This document shows positions 12,701-25,700 of a stretch of 64,000 nt of DNA, in pieces; position 1 is the first letter of the stretch; each line of letters starts with the position of its first letter. Source of the DNA: Kudoa neothunni (Eukaryota > Cnidaria); assembly GCA_964304625.1 (NCBI GenBank), contig OZ199839.1, positions 1,736,001 through 1,800,000 on the forward strand, in the 5' to 3' direction. The notes below the pieces were generated by a model that worked only from the letters and a program-made list of their open reading frames with translations, did no database searches and was not told the DNA's origin. The position numbers and the translations under genes were made by a program.

Positions 12701-14742
12701 GTAGATAACTAATCTACTTATTTCTTTCAAGTGAGTCTATCTATAATTATTTGTCATTTTTCGTAGGTGTATTATCTTATATACAAATTCAAAATCAATC
12801 CACAACCAATATTATTATTATTGTTGATTATAATTATTATGATTATACAGATTAAATTTAGGATTAATGTAATTAATTTACGTATGAATTGTAATCAGGA
12901 TCTTCACATTTACAAGAGCACAAATCTTGAGTGATCGTGAGATAATATTTTTTGTATCCGAATACCGAAATTGCGTAATCTATATAAATATAGAAAAGTT
13001 TTAAAAAATAATTTACCTTCTTTCAATGGTGTCTGTAACGGAGCACCGTTTAACATTTAATGAGATTGCAAAGTTATTTTTAGTATCCATTTTACATTTA
13101 TAATATTTACCATTAAGTCTAAAAAATTTGTTCATAAAGCAGCAAGGTTTATGGAGATGATACACGCAATTGGTTGTTATATCCGAAAATTCAACAAAAT
13201 TGTCAGATAATGGAAGAGTAACAATATATTCAGCCAATAATTTCTTAAAAAATAGATATTCCAATTTCTCTAAAGCAATATACTGTTTTCAAATCTAATA
13301 ATAATTGAGGAAGCGTTGGCCCTGTGACAACATAGCGGTATGCTGTCACTGGGAAAGGCATACATGACTTGTCTGGATAATACCTGAAGTGTACATATAA
13401 TAAGCAATTGAACACCAAACAACCTACGTTATAATATATTTTTAAATCTTCTAGCTGAGTCACCACGGTAAGGTAAGTTTGATATTTTTCCAAATAAAGT
13501 GCCAATGTTTTAAGATCTGTATGATACTAACAGAGTAGTATTGTACATATGCACGATAAAAACGCAATGATACGGCATTATTATGATTTATTATGTTATT
13601 TGAATCACAAGTAAAGGTTTTAGGCTTAATCACTGCCGACAACTATATTAATCAGAGTAGATTTTAAAGGTTAATTTTCATCATTATACTAGATTATTCT
13701 CAAACGCTTGAAGTGTGTTAGTTATAACGAGAATGTGTTTACGAATGTTATCTTGGTCGCTTCCGAAATGTTGCTTAAATAATCGTTAAAGATTTGGAGA
13801 AACATCCATATCAATACTTGATTGCATATCATCGTTGATAGAACTGAATCATATATTTCACGATCAAAACTTGCTGTTTTCTCTCCATTTTCAAAAATAG
13901 ATTTCCCTACAATATTATCACAGGAAGGTTATATTAAAATGAAAATACTGAGATGGTATGAGTGGCCATATATTCAAAAGTTGCAACAAATCCTTTTCTA
14001 ATACATTAATTAAGTAAGAGAAAAATCAAAATTATTTAACTGTGAATTCTTGTATATCAAACCGATGTTAATAATTTCGAATACAAGGCTAAAACGCAAG
14101 TCTTGAACTTTTTATAAAAAATATATTTTTTATTTGTTAAAATGATATTTTTCATACTTTTATTTTTAATTTCTTGTGCAAGGTATGTTATGGCTACATT
14201 TACATAATTTGTAATATCAATAATGATAAAAAGTTTTGCTTTTTGGCCGTTGATTGGAGGAATCGCAAAAGCAGTCTCTATCTCTAATAACCGTAGAATT
14301 ATTTTTATTTTCAAAAATCAATGATACTTGTATTAATGTCTGGGTTGTGTATAGTTGTTTCCAATTCTGCAATAAGCTTTGTTGGTTCAGCACTCAGTAA
14401 GCTTCTATTCTATGAATAAGTACGCTTGATCGACACAATTGATTACATCAGAAGAAATTCTAGGCATGTGAACGTTCCTACAAGTTGCTAAGCTATCTCC
14501 ATTACGAATACAGCTAACTCCTTCTTGGTACTCCCTTTAATATAGGTATATTCTAATAACTCTCAAAATCACTCACTACATCGGAACACCAGCTATCATT
14601 ATTAGATACACATTCACGACATTGGGAATCGAACATTTGTTGATTGCCATGGGCTACTACTATTGTATGAAATATTCCAATATACAGACCAACAAATACA
14701 ATAATTGAGTCCAAATGTTACAACCAGTAAGCGAACAATCAT
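9738..14742 (-). CDS. Integrin beta chain-like receptor (multi-exon, divergent, possibly broken)
   Basis: Cell-surface adhesion receptor. Clear N-terminal exons on the minus strand are 14742-14694 (signal peptide MIVRLLVVTFGLNYCI), 14659-14561 and 14534-14447 (PSI domain: QCRECVSNNDSWCSD, then CIRNGDSLATC), 14409-14328, and 14283-14158 (start of the I-like domain, LFIIIDITNYVN). Later pieces are an I-like strand NIRKHILVITNT near 13.7 kb, hybrid-domain Cys segments at 13.0-13.25 kb, CSCKCED near 12.9 kb, one I-EGF module CSYSGTLVCGGCRC at 10.7 kb, a Cys-rich tail at 10.2-10.6 kb, and a membrane segment GIVLVLFVFLFLALITFVVF with a short basic tail ending at 9738. The MIDAS is D-I-T-N-Y instead of DxSxS. 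Only one I-EGF repeat and no NPxY tail motif are visible. Two junctions (near 14540-14560 and 13003-13013) do not join in frame with splice sites I can see, so it may be a pseudogene or mis-split. Confidence 0.65.
10964..10988. repeat. (TA)n microsatellite
   Basis: An uninterrupted TA dinucleotide run inside the long AT-rich stretch (10.77-12.88 kb) that I take to be one intron of the integrin beta-like gene. No exon with cysteine-rich coding potential is seen in that stretch. Confidence 0.8.
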
Positions 14743-15727
14743 CTTAAAAATCCTACTTAATTCTTTATTAAGTGAGTATCAAATTTTATTATAATCATAA
14801 TCAGATGTTATATATTATTGAGTGGAAAATGAGGTACATAATCAATAATCGTTGTTTGAACATTATTACGAGTCCTGAATTGATAAATTGATCTAAATTT
14901 TAGGCAATTAAGTAAATTGCACATTCTGTTAACATTAAAATACAATTATTTTATTTTTTGTTATTTTCCTACGAAAAAATAATTATCTTACCGATCATTT
15001 AATATACATCCAAAATATTGAGAAATAGTTAGATTCGTTTTTTATCAACTCAGATTTTCACGTTAAAAAGCGGTTATCTATGTATAAAAATCAAATAGTC
15101 AATTATAAACAATGATAGATACCAACACTTATGTAATATTTCAGCTCCACTTGCGTTGGATTTCCTTATCAACAGTTCACACTAATCATTAACAATTCAA
15201 ACCCACTCCTAATTTCCGAAAACTCAATATTCACATTCGATAATTTTATTTAAAAGGTAATCTAAATTCGGAAAATAAGGCGGAGTTCTACGTGTGGGGT
15301 AGCTGTTTTTAACCAATAGTATTCAGGTTTATACGGTTTTGAATAAGGTTAACTTTTCCTAACGCTTAAGAATGTAACAATAGAGCTGAATTGATCAACT
15401 ACAGAAGATATAATAAAAACAATATCTGAAAAAGCGAATATAAATTGGCGTTGTTGGGTTTAAAAATGAAGATAGAGCAAACCCACCGTCACTTAGGATC
15501 AACATTTATCGTAATAATTTTCCCTTGCTTTAAGGAAAAAACTTACTAACTAGCATCGTCAACTGCTCGCAACTAAGTTATTAACATATTATATTGTGAC
15601 AAAAAATTTTTATTCTTCAAGAGGAATAAATTATTCGATTAAAACGTAGAGCAAAGGCCTCATTTTCCGATTAAGGATTATAATTAGTTCGTACATTAAT
15701 CCTACATATTTTAAATTAAATTAAACC
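14743..15727. other. No gene seen
   Basis: Upstream flank of the integrin-like gene. No recognisable promoter element, gene or repeat. Confidence 0.35.
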
Positions 15728-15731
15728 TTAA

Positions 15732-18088
15732 CCCATTAAGGTTTTGGTCAATGAAAATTAACGAAATTTTAGAAACATAAACAAATTTATTTTTAACAAT
15801 GTGAAAAAAACAATTTTACTTTAATATATCGTAATGAGCGTAAATAAAACACAAGGAAAACGGCTGGGTTGTTTTCGACCCAATAACCACCCCCAGGTTC
15901 GCGAGTGCGCCAAAATTAAAACAATATTTCATTAAGTTTAAAATAATGGTTTGAATTTGAATAACGAAAATGAATAAAATTGATTCTATTTTTTATGGAA
16001 AATGGATGAACATTTTAAATGTAGTCTTGAGCCAAATCTTTCACAATAATGGTAGGTTTTATTGTGGCATACAACACATCTTCTTCTTCTTTCTGGATCA
16101 CTGATAAGGGAAACACCCAAACATGCATTCATTAAAATATTTAAAGCAATTAACGGTCTTTCTCTTATATTTTCATTAACACGCGGAGTTATTAATTTGG
16201 AAACAATTATTCGTGTGTGTTGTAATAATATAAGTTTCGGATTTGAACTCTTTCGTATCAGTTTCCAAGAGTTGGTGACACACATAGATAAGAAGTTTGT
16301 GAATAATTTCCAATACCATTTCTTCCCCTTTATGGATATTCGGTAATTAGCTATTGCATTGTCAGCGAGTTCTACCCTACTCATATTCTTATTGCATTTG
16401 CAAATAATTTTTGGTTGTGGCATTGAAATCATATTTTTTTTCTTTTTGAGAGTATCTCCTTACCGAAAGGGTAGGAAAACAAGATGAAAAATTACTCATC
16501 AAAATGACGGGTTTAGTGTCGTTCAATTGGACCCAAACGATTCCATTATAGTCGTGAAAAGTTTCAAAAAATCCTCCATCGTTTTTTTTTAAATGATTTT
16601 GTGGTTCAAGTGGACAGCTCGGTTTGCTCTAACGGTTCCGATCGCATTAATATTTATTCTCCTCAAAAGTGAGAAAAGTTTATGTGATGAAAAAAAGTTT
16701 TCGAAATAAACTTCAACACCTGATTTATCATTTATTTCGCTTATGAAATTCATAATCACACCTTCTCTCTAACCCGGAATATGTATTTAGTGTTTCCTTA
16801 CAGCAATAGACTTTGAAACTATAAATATATCCCGCTCTATTCGCCATAATCCAAATTTTAAAGCCGAAACGAATTGGCTTTCCTTTAATGAACATCTTCG
16901 ATGAATGCATTCCATAATATGGAACCATCTGCTTGTCGACCGAAATTATTTTATCAAAAAACCCAAAAATCTTGAAATTTTTATTTAGTTTTTCGATCAA
17001 TGGTCGTATTTTGAATAATTTATCAACCTTACCTATCATATCCTTATTAGAAAAATGTATATACTTTTTGATTTCTTTAAATTGTTTTAAGGTCATGGCG
17101 TTCTTCACTAAGCCTACCCCCAGAATCCTCTGCGGTTTCCCCATACATTTTTGACTCGGAAGTTTATAATAGCCTGAGAGAATTAATATTCCGATAAATG
17201 ATTTTAGTTCGTTAATGGTTAGGTTGAATGAATGGTCATTGTTTTGTCTACCACACAGATTGCTCTGCTCCACAATGTGAAGCATGACGTTTTTGTAAAA
17301 AAACTGTTGGAAAATTTCGTATGATCCTACATATCATTTAAAACATAATTGTATATTGTATACCTTCGTATAAGTCATCAATATTAATTTTAGGTTGACT
17401 TTATCAGCCGGTTCATGATAATCCTAATCCGTCGGAATAGCAGTCTCCCAAAAAATGTTTTTTGATTTATAGCTTTCTTCATAATCCTTTTCTATATACT
17501 TATATAATTCGACATGACCAGAAATTTCTGGAATATCATGATTGCTTATTATGTTGTCACATATGGGAAAACAGTTGTCTTCCGTATCTGTAACAACGTC
17601 GACACTTTCTGGTGGTAAGGCAATGATATCTGGAATTTCATCAAAATCATCATTTTCAATAGCATCACTTAAGTTGATATATTCATGAAATCCGACATCA
17701 TTAATTTTAATCCGCACGTGCCGGAGTGTTTATTGGTTCGTTTTTGACCCAGTAAACAATGTGTTCATTATCATTCTAACGACGATAACAGTCAACTCAT
17801 TAGGACTTAGAAACTTTTCCTAGTTATTCCCAATATGATAATAAGTTTGAAAAATAAATATTGTTGATTGAACAGAATTTATCGCATTATTACTAATAAT
17901 GGGTGAGTTCACGGCACTTAGAGCAATAATTAATAACTTAATTATTTTTAAAATATCACAGTGATACTTTTAAAAGGTTGAAATGTTAAAAATTCATTTC
18001 TCTAAAATAGGGAGATATAAACATTATAACTTTGTAAGCAAAAGGGGATTACTGGTGGGTTGTTTTCGACCCAACAAACCTTAATGGG
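15732..18088 (-). mobile_element. piggyBac-like transposon 2 (decayed)
   Basis: Flanked by TTAA at 15728-15731 and 18089-18092. Ends are CCCATTAAGGTTTTGGTC (left) and CCCATTAAGGTTTGTTGGGT (right, reversed). The palindrome GGGTTGTTTTCGACCC occurs at 15866-15881 and again at 18057-18072, and a weaker relative lies near 17731. The coding region is broken. Confidence 0.85.
15986..17717 (-). pseudogene. piggyBac-type transposase relic (element 2)
   Basis: Three frames are left of a PGBD2/3-like transposase. An acidic N-terminus lies at 17717-17424. The core lies at 17285-16728, with the first catalytic region as SVDKQMVPYYGMHS followed by IRFGFKIWIMANRAGYIYSF. A C-terminal piece at 16432-15986 reads DNAIANYRISIKGKKWYW and ends in a Cys-rich finger. 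The GVDxxD motif expected before ANYRIS is degraded to ELADNA, and the second catalytic Asp region is missing between frames. This protein is clearly different from elements 1 and 3. Confidence 0.85.
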
Positions 18089-18212
18089 TTAATGGACCAC
18101 ATTGGGCTCCACGAACAAACCTAGGCTTAAATTGGTTAAATATTGTTTTTAGCAAGATTAACATTTAAGCTACACTGTATTGTAAGTCTAATCAAAATAA
18201 GATACATTTTCA

Positions 18213-18485
18213 TTACGTTGAGTTACAACAAATAATGTTTTTTAAAGAATCTTCGGTACGGTCGCTATTATGACACTGGTAACAAACCTGTTTACTCCTG
18301 CGTACGACATTCGATGGACAAAGATAACATAAATTTCTTTTGTTTTCATCGTCATCACTTTTTTCGTAATGAATATCATAATCATATCCATCGATTTCCA
18401 TCGAACGCTTTACAGTCGGCTGGAAAGAAATTTTAGGATTTTTAAACTTCCTATTCTGTTCATCCTTTATCAATGATATACCCAA
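18213..18485 (-). pseudogene. piggyBac C-terminal Cys-rich finger fragment
   Basis: A 90-residue frame ends with CYLCPSNVVRRSKQVCYQCH and a final CC. This resembles the cross-brace finger that closes piggyBac transposases (C-x2-C, basic run, C-x2-C). No catalytic core in the same frame lies next to it. It sits between element 2 and the first terminal motif at 18671 and may be the end of a deleted element. Confidence 0.45.
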
Positions 18486-18670
18486 ATCTTCTTCATAGCT
18501 CTCATTTAACGCATTATTTTGGATAAAATTGTCTAGTTCGCTCGATGAAAACTTTCATAATCAGACCACATTTTGATTAACTTGAAAAAATGTGTTTGAA
18601 ATTAAACAAACAAAGAATTACATTTATAATAAATGATTGCATTACATACTTAAAATTGATCCAAAATTAA

Positions 18671-19182
18671 TTAACCCTCGAAGGACTTTGGAGAATTTTT
18701 GACCCCAAACTATAATTAATTTACCCTGTATTATGTACGTAGTAATCAGAAATTCGTACAATTCTACATAATACCCTAGCATTCAATAATGATCATTCTT
18801 TGAAAATCTTAAGCCGAGTTAATAAAAATTAGGTGAAGAAAAAAAATTATCCTCTAAGGACTATTGGGGGTTTGTGGTCAATTTGCTTTAAAAATAAATA
18901 TAAACGTAGCTGTACAAGTGTTATTCATTTTAGTCACATAAATTTAGAAATATGTTGTGAACCTAATTAACCCTCCGAAGACTTTGGGATCAATTTGACC
19001 CCAAAGTAAAATTAAAATCAATATACTCTTTGTGCACTTTTTAAATTTTCTCGATTTCTTATCTATTTTCCTAAATTTGTGTACAGTATACAATGATAAA
19101 ATTAGGGGAAAAATAACCACAACAATAATATGTAAAAAAATTTTACCTTCGGAGGACTTTTGGGGTCAAACTGACCCCAAGT
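18671..19182 (+). repeat. Array of four piggyBac-type end motifs
   Basis: Four same-orientation copies of a terminal motif (TTAACCCTC-GAAGGACTTT followed by a GGGGTCA..TGACCCC-type palindrome) start at 18671, 18847, 18967 and 19143. The spacings are 176, 120 and 176 bp. The fourth copy holds the cleanest palindrome, GGGGTCAAACTGACCCC at 19162-19178. They lie just outside the transposase relic at 19460-20851 and look like its left end. Nested insertions could also produce such a series, but TTAA is kept only at copies 1 and 3. Confidence 0.75.
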
Positions 19183-19459
19183 TTTTATTTTACGATATTA
19201 TTATAAAAAAATTTTTAGAAGGGGAGACGTGTTTATTTTGAATTCTATCGACTCATTTTTCGGTAAAATAGTGATTAATATCACATTTAATCCGTGTTAG
19301 TACCTTACTAATAGTTTCGGATCCAGTTCGCAAATTATCGCACAAAAAATAACACTTCGCGTATAATATTCCAGTTAATAGATTGAAGACTAAATACTCC
19401 TCACGCAAAAAAAACGACTATATAAATTTTTAAAATTTTATTCGGAGTATCTAACTAAT

Positions 19460-20851
19460 TTAATAATTCTTACATTTCTTTGATGAATGAATTGAGCAAT
19501 AGTATTTATTGCAACAGAAGCATTTGGTTTGATTTTTTTTATCGGTTCCTCGAGGACAATATTCACATCGACGTCTTTTTTCGGCGATTTGGAAAGTGTT
19601 AGTTGGGGCCCCTAAATGGGGTGATTTTGCTTTGACAATTTTCCCATTCTGTAAATTGCGATCTATGAGGGGTTGATAGAGAGCTTGTGCGATTTCTTTT
19701 AAAAATATACGACGTCTTTTAAATTTGCAATTGAAAATTATTTTATGTAATGAGAACGCATTTATAAGTGACAAATCTATCATATTGAAAAATACGATCA
19801 TTGGCCACCTACGAGTGAATCGACGTGTCGAAACCGATGCCAACATACGATCGACAGTGTCGACCCCTCCTTTGGTTTTGTTGTAATATGTGATAATTTC
19901 AGGTTTTTTTATGAGAATCATTCATAATTTTTACATTATTAGTTCCCGTAGACAAAATTATAACACTCTTATTCTTTTAATTCACATAAGAGGTGAGCAT
20001 GTTCTTTTGGAAAAATACAAATGTGGTGCTGAAAAGACTTCTATTTTTAGACGAAAGAACACATGGAGGGAGCTCCCTCTTGTTGTGCTTCACAGTTCCA
20101 AGATTTGTTAATCGTTTTTCCAACAGTTTAGACGCAAAGCAAATCGAGGAAAAAAAGTTGTCAGCAACGATATTCCTCCCAGAATTGAACAAAGGTTCCG
20201 ACAGTGATAACACAATATTTTCTCCAACTCTTGTATTGCGTTGGTTTGAGTTATTATTTTTCCCGAGGTACGGTAAGATATTAATGATATACTTTTCAAC
20301 CGGGTCAACAGCTAGAAAAAATTTGATACCGTATTTTGCCGGTTTGAGAGGCATATATTGTTTGAAGGGACACCTCCCGCCAAACGCATTTAACTGTTCA
20401 TCGATTGTCACATCTTCATTCGGCGGAAAATACTTTGGAAGTTCCCTTGACCAAATTTCCCATAATTCTCTTATAGGACAAAACTTATCCATTTGTTTCC
20501 TTTCCGCCCTTGTAGAATAATTGTCAAAATGGAGACATCTTGTGATTTGCTTAAAGCGTGTCTTCGAAAAAATATTTCGGTATATCTCCCTACCTTCTGA
20601 TAGACTAAATAATTCAGATAATGGCTCTTCACGATCCTTGTGTTGAGCTAATAGAATGAGGATCCCAAATAACCGTTCAATTCGAAAGAATCCATATCTA
20701 TCCAGTCATCCTTCAAATAATGTTTCCCAAACGTATTTGTGCAATCGAGTATTTTTTTACAGATAGTTTCTGAAAAAAAATATGGAAAAACTGTCCAAAA
20801 TATTGTGAATCCGTTGGTAACTGTTAGTATCGCGCGAGAATAGCAACTCAA
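19460..20851 (-). pseudogene. piggyBac-type transposase relic (element 3)
   Basis: A relative of the intact transposase at 5707-7356, in three frames. An N-terminal piece is at 20851-20648. The core at 20492-19977 has VTIDEQLNAFGGRC (first Asp) and NIVADNFFSS (second Asp). The C-terminal third at 19921-19460 has TKGGVDTVDRMLAS (third Asp) and the finger CEYCPRGTDKKNQTKC. Catalytic residues are kept but at least two frame breaks separate them. A matching right end is not found beyond 20851. Confidence 0.85.
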
Positions 20852-20999
20852 TAGTTTAGCTGAATGGAAATAATAGAAAACGTATTATCAATATAGGAGT
20901 TTACTACTATCGTATTAATTATAATAACGATAATTATTTAATGTTTTTAGACGTCAATACGCCCAGCTGTTTGGGTGTGATCATACGGACTTTATCGTA

Positions 21000-21330
21000 A
21001 TGGTGTCCTTTGGGGCCATAACAGACCATTCATCCAAAAAATAACCAATCGTCGTCTTTTTTAGCCATATGTTTAAATGTTGCAAAAATTGATATGTTCC
21101 AAAGAGAATAAACGTTGAATTTTTTTATAAATTCGACGGTTTTAATCGAAAATTACATGCTCTACGTAAAGCTGTTTATAGATATAATTTTTTAGAATCT
21201 GCTATATTTAATAATTTCTTCTCCATAAGAGCGTGGTCATGAACCAAAAATAGTTAAATATAGTCAAAACTAGTTCCATCTGAATATTATTTCCTGAGCC
21301 AATGGTCATTTTCAATTTTTATAGATGATT
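21000..21330 (-). repeat. MITE family copy
   Basis: Read in reverse it starts near 21325 with GACCATTGGCTCAGG, then AATAATATTCAG, GTTTTGACTATATTTAA, AATATAGCAGATTCTA and AAACAGCTT. These blocks recur in the same order at 43264-43495, and partly at 52266-52390 and 56640-56755. The outer boundary at the low-coordinate side is not clear. Confidence 0.55.
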
Positions 21331-22690
21331 TGTTATTGTTTCCTCATATAATTAGATCATACTCATGCGATAGATCTCGAAAATCTCCTTTAAATTCAAC
21401 ATCTATTTTTAACTATAGTTATTAAAATCTATAATAGCTACTATAGATGCTTCATTTTTATCGTTTGTATTCTAGGTCTCAATTTCAGTTCTTACATTAT
21501 TTCATCTTTTATTCGGCACAGATTGTCTTCGATAGGGTACTCAATCACTATTATTGCCACATATTCTATTTACAATTGAGTTGACTCACGATAATTTTCA
21601 ATTCACGAAATAAATTATAGTGGGAAATGATTAAATTTTGGAAAATAAAGAAAACTACAAACATTAAAAATATTCGTTATATCTGTGGAATATTGCACGC
21701 TGAGGAGGGGATTTTAATCCGGCATAGAAATTAGGTACGCTATATTCATTTTCATACCATAACAAAAATTTTCTCTCTGTTTAATTTTCATATAATATAC
21801 TATCAATATCTTAAAATCTGAAATAGATTATATCATTCAGAATTAGAAATAATGATACAGTTGTGCAAGGATATTGAAATCTTTTTTAAGACAAAGACTT
21901 CAATGCCCCATATGCATGCACTCCCATTTTCCCCACGAAAAAAAGTATTCCTTACTTTTATAATTATTTTTATCATAACGTTTTATTCTTATCTCGCGAT
22001 TTATAATTATATGTAATTTATATATTTTAAATTTTCGGCATTATTTCTAAAATTAAGCAATAACCATGCTATTTAATAACACCGCGCGACTATAGAAAGA
22101 AACATTAATTTCTGCCATACTCATGAACATAGCGAAACTTATGAATAGTAATAAACAAAATAGACTTATATGTATCTAATGGACCACTCTACTTGAAATT
22201 CTATACGAAGTAATATTCAAGGTAGAAAATAAATATTATACCCGAGGCATATTTTATAGTTTAAACATTAAATTATGGTTTTTATGCAAATCTTATAACC
22301 ACTTAAGAATACTTTTAGAACCGCTAAGAAATCAATACGGTACTTTCAGTGTAATATTTAAAATGACGGAATTCGTGTCTTTTCAGTATAAATTAGGACT
22401 GAAAAGGTTAACTGATCTGAGTATCATTTTTAAATATTTCAAATTTTAAGAGTCTGTTATAGTTACCAGAGAATATTATATATTTATATATGTAATTAAT
22501 TAGAATAAATTAAACCGAACCATATAAACGAGAAAAAGCATTCGCTATCCGCAATATTATTTTATTATTATTGTTGGATGAAAATAAAGGATAGAATATT
22601 TTATAACGAATTAGTAAAAAATATTTAAGCTACTATAAAATCATTCGATTTAATTTTGGTATCTTGAGATGAGTATCTATTTCACGAGTG
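21331..22690. other. No gene seen
   Basis: AT-rich flank downstream of importin-5. No gene or clear repeat recognised. Confidence 0.4.
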
Positions 22691-22727
22691 TATCAGCGCA
22701 ATAACATTTTCGGTGGGTCCATCAATG

Positions 22728-25700
22728 TTAGTAGTACCTCGAAGGGTGTTGGAAACATACTCTAAATTTATAAATGGTTAAAGTATGGGTGATAAGTTCT
22801 GGCAAAAATATAACCTTTAATGTTCTCACTAGATATAAAGATTTTCTTCTAATGTCAACCTCGGAGTACTGGGCCAAGCTATTGATAGCAAAATTTAGAA
22901 CGATTGGTAATAATGAGCTTTCTCCTATTTCTCTTTTCGGAACAAAATTCAAAATATCATCCAAAACTAGAAGCAAATATTTAATGACAACGTTTGACTT
23001 GGTTGATTTCAAGTAATTGACGAGTGCATCAAACATTGGGACGATCGCGTCAATGGCCCTTCCTTTATATACTTGAAGTATCAATTGAATACACTCTTGA
23101 AGTTTATTTAAAGCCATAAGTATAAGAAAAAATGTTCTATCGCTATGAACTTCACTCTGAGTTAACCCATCACTTCTATGAAGGGTATTGACAATCACAG
23201 CTCTGATGATACCTCCCAAGTATTGAGCATCAACCGAACTCAACGCATCATCGAAATTGTCAATAGTAATACATTTTGTAAACACTGAAATTATCTCGTA
23301 TATCCTCTCGTCAGTGCAATTCTTTATTTTATGTAGAATGGCGTATTTGAGACGATAATCCCACAGATTGTGTAACTTTTTTACATCCCCATGCCGAACT
23401 TCAATACTCATCAGCTGATATATATTATTGGTGATATTGGTAAAAAGCAATTCATTTTTCACATTTTTCAAAATTCTGCAAAGCTCATACAGACATATTT
23501 GTGTATATTGAGAGAATATTTTGTTATAGTTTTGGGCCAACATACACACCAAGTCACACACTTCTTTGATTCCGCCATCGGGCTGTCGTATCAAACAAAT
23601 GTTGCATTCGAATGGGGAAAAAATTTTCGAGTTTTCTAGTTCATTTTTAGTTTTTGTGGAGTAGAGTTTATTCAAAGCTAACAAATGTTTTGTTACAGTA
23701 GAACCAATTTTTGATAGCACCGACGGTGGGAGAATGTTTTCTGATTTATGCTCCGCAAGACGAAAAAAAATTGAAAAAAAGCACGGCCTAATTTCCAATC
23801 GATCAATTTGAACCAAATCAGGTGGTAATTGGAAATTTTCTATGTATTTCAATATTAGTGGAGCAAACGTTTGCATATAATCAGTCGAATAATGAGAAAT
23901 TATTTCGTTGACACAACTTATGATACTATGAGCTGATTCATAAGGATTCGGAGTGTTGAATAGTCTAATCATAATAATAAGCAGGTTTTTTATTATTCCA
24001 GTAACATATTGATCAAGGTTAGTATCCCTTAATCTGCAAATGCATTGAATATGCTCACATAATGAATTGGCAAACGATTTCACAAACGCAATATTACTAC
24101 TTTTAGCGATGTCTTCAAGGAGAGAAGTAAACAACTCGATTATATTTTTCAGAGATATTTGATGGCCTTTGTATTTGTATCTAGAAATAATGGCGTCAAC
24201 AGCAGAAATAGCTCTCAGTTTAACGTAGACGGAATTGTGTGACTCGGCAGTTAACACGATTGATGATAAAATATCTATGTGCAAATCGGCAAAGTTTCTA
24301 TGTTTGAAGTGGCAGCATAATTTTTTAGATGTTTCAATTGCGGAACACACAATTTTTGTATTTTCGTTATCAAAATAGTAGCTGACAGTCTTGAATATTT
24401 CTTTGGGATCAACTGTCCCTTTACATCCATAGGTTGGAGCAATCAACCCCAATGATACTATAGCAATATCAATTTGTTTCCAATCGGACGACTTTAACAA
24501 ATTATACAATTTGTTATAAGTCAACAAATAAGCTGCTTTGTTTCCAACCCAAAGACAAATATCTTCAAGACAATGTTGAGCAATAATTATATCTTTCGAA
24601 TTATTTTCAAATGATTCCTTATTAGTAAACCATTCTTCTGGATTATTTAGGTATAATTGCCGCTGAAAAGTCAAAATATTCTCGCAAATAATGGACACAC
24701 CATTGAAACATTTTCTTAGTATTTCTGTAGGAAAATATGATATGTATTCTTTAAACCAGAGAAAAAGTTTTAAAACTATAGATCTCTCGGTTTTGTTATT
24801 CGTAGAGAGTTGAATTATTGTTTGAACAATTATTTTAGATTGAAATTTAAATATTTCATTCCAGTTTTCCAAAGCTATTTCAAGGCTAGTGATAAAAGCC
24901 AACCCTTCATCAGTGAGTACCAATGCCCTCAAGGCGTTTAGAATTAGAGACACCAGGGTGGAAAAGATTTTTATTGCATAGCTCGAGTAATACTTTGAGA
25001 ATAGACCATTCAAAACGTTTACTCCTAGAGTAGCTACCTATATATAAATATATTATTATACATATTAGTATATTTATTTAATCTTGATAAAGTATTAAGA
25101 ATTTTATTGTTTAACAAAAAATTGTATAATTTAGCATATTTGTTGGAAATTTTTTAAACCTTAGGTTTCGTCGATACTTCCTTGAGACACTTGATCAAAA
25201 AAAGCCTGTATTGTAATAGTTGTGTCGGGATCTCTTCTCCGAATATTTTATGGTTTTCTCTAATTGAAAAATTATATTGAATATCTAAAATGTAAATATA
25301 TTACGCTAGAATGATAATAACCATATCTATTAGGTTAGTTTGTTGAGACGACACACATTCAGTAGCGAATTCAAAAATCATTTCGTATTTATTGATTTTA
25401 TCTTTGTTTATAATTTCGATAAGACTAAGACACAGCGTGAGCAAATCCTTGCGATGCGGGTCATTTTGTTCAGCAACTAACAATTTAGTTATCGAGGGCA
25501 TTAATTCGACGATAAATGTATTGGGAATAGTGTTTGATGCATGTCTGATAGAAAATATTGTTTTGAGATTTGATGTAGCTTTTAATATCAACTAATATAA
25601 GTTATAATTGAAAATTCAGTGTTGCTCCGATACCTCGTATGTTTTCCCTGAGCTCAATACACTAAGAAACAACAGAACTTCTTCTTCAATTTGAATGGAA

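Noticed and set aside
19890-20520. Plus-strand frames, one of 175 codons
   Set aside because: Antisense to the piggyBac relic, which carries the recognisable catalytic motifs.
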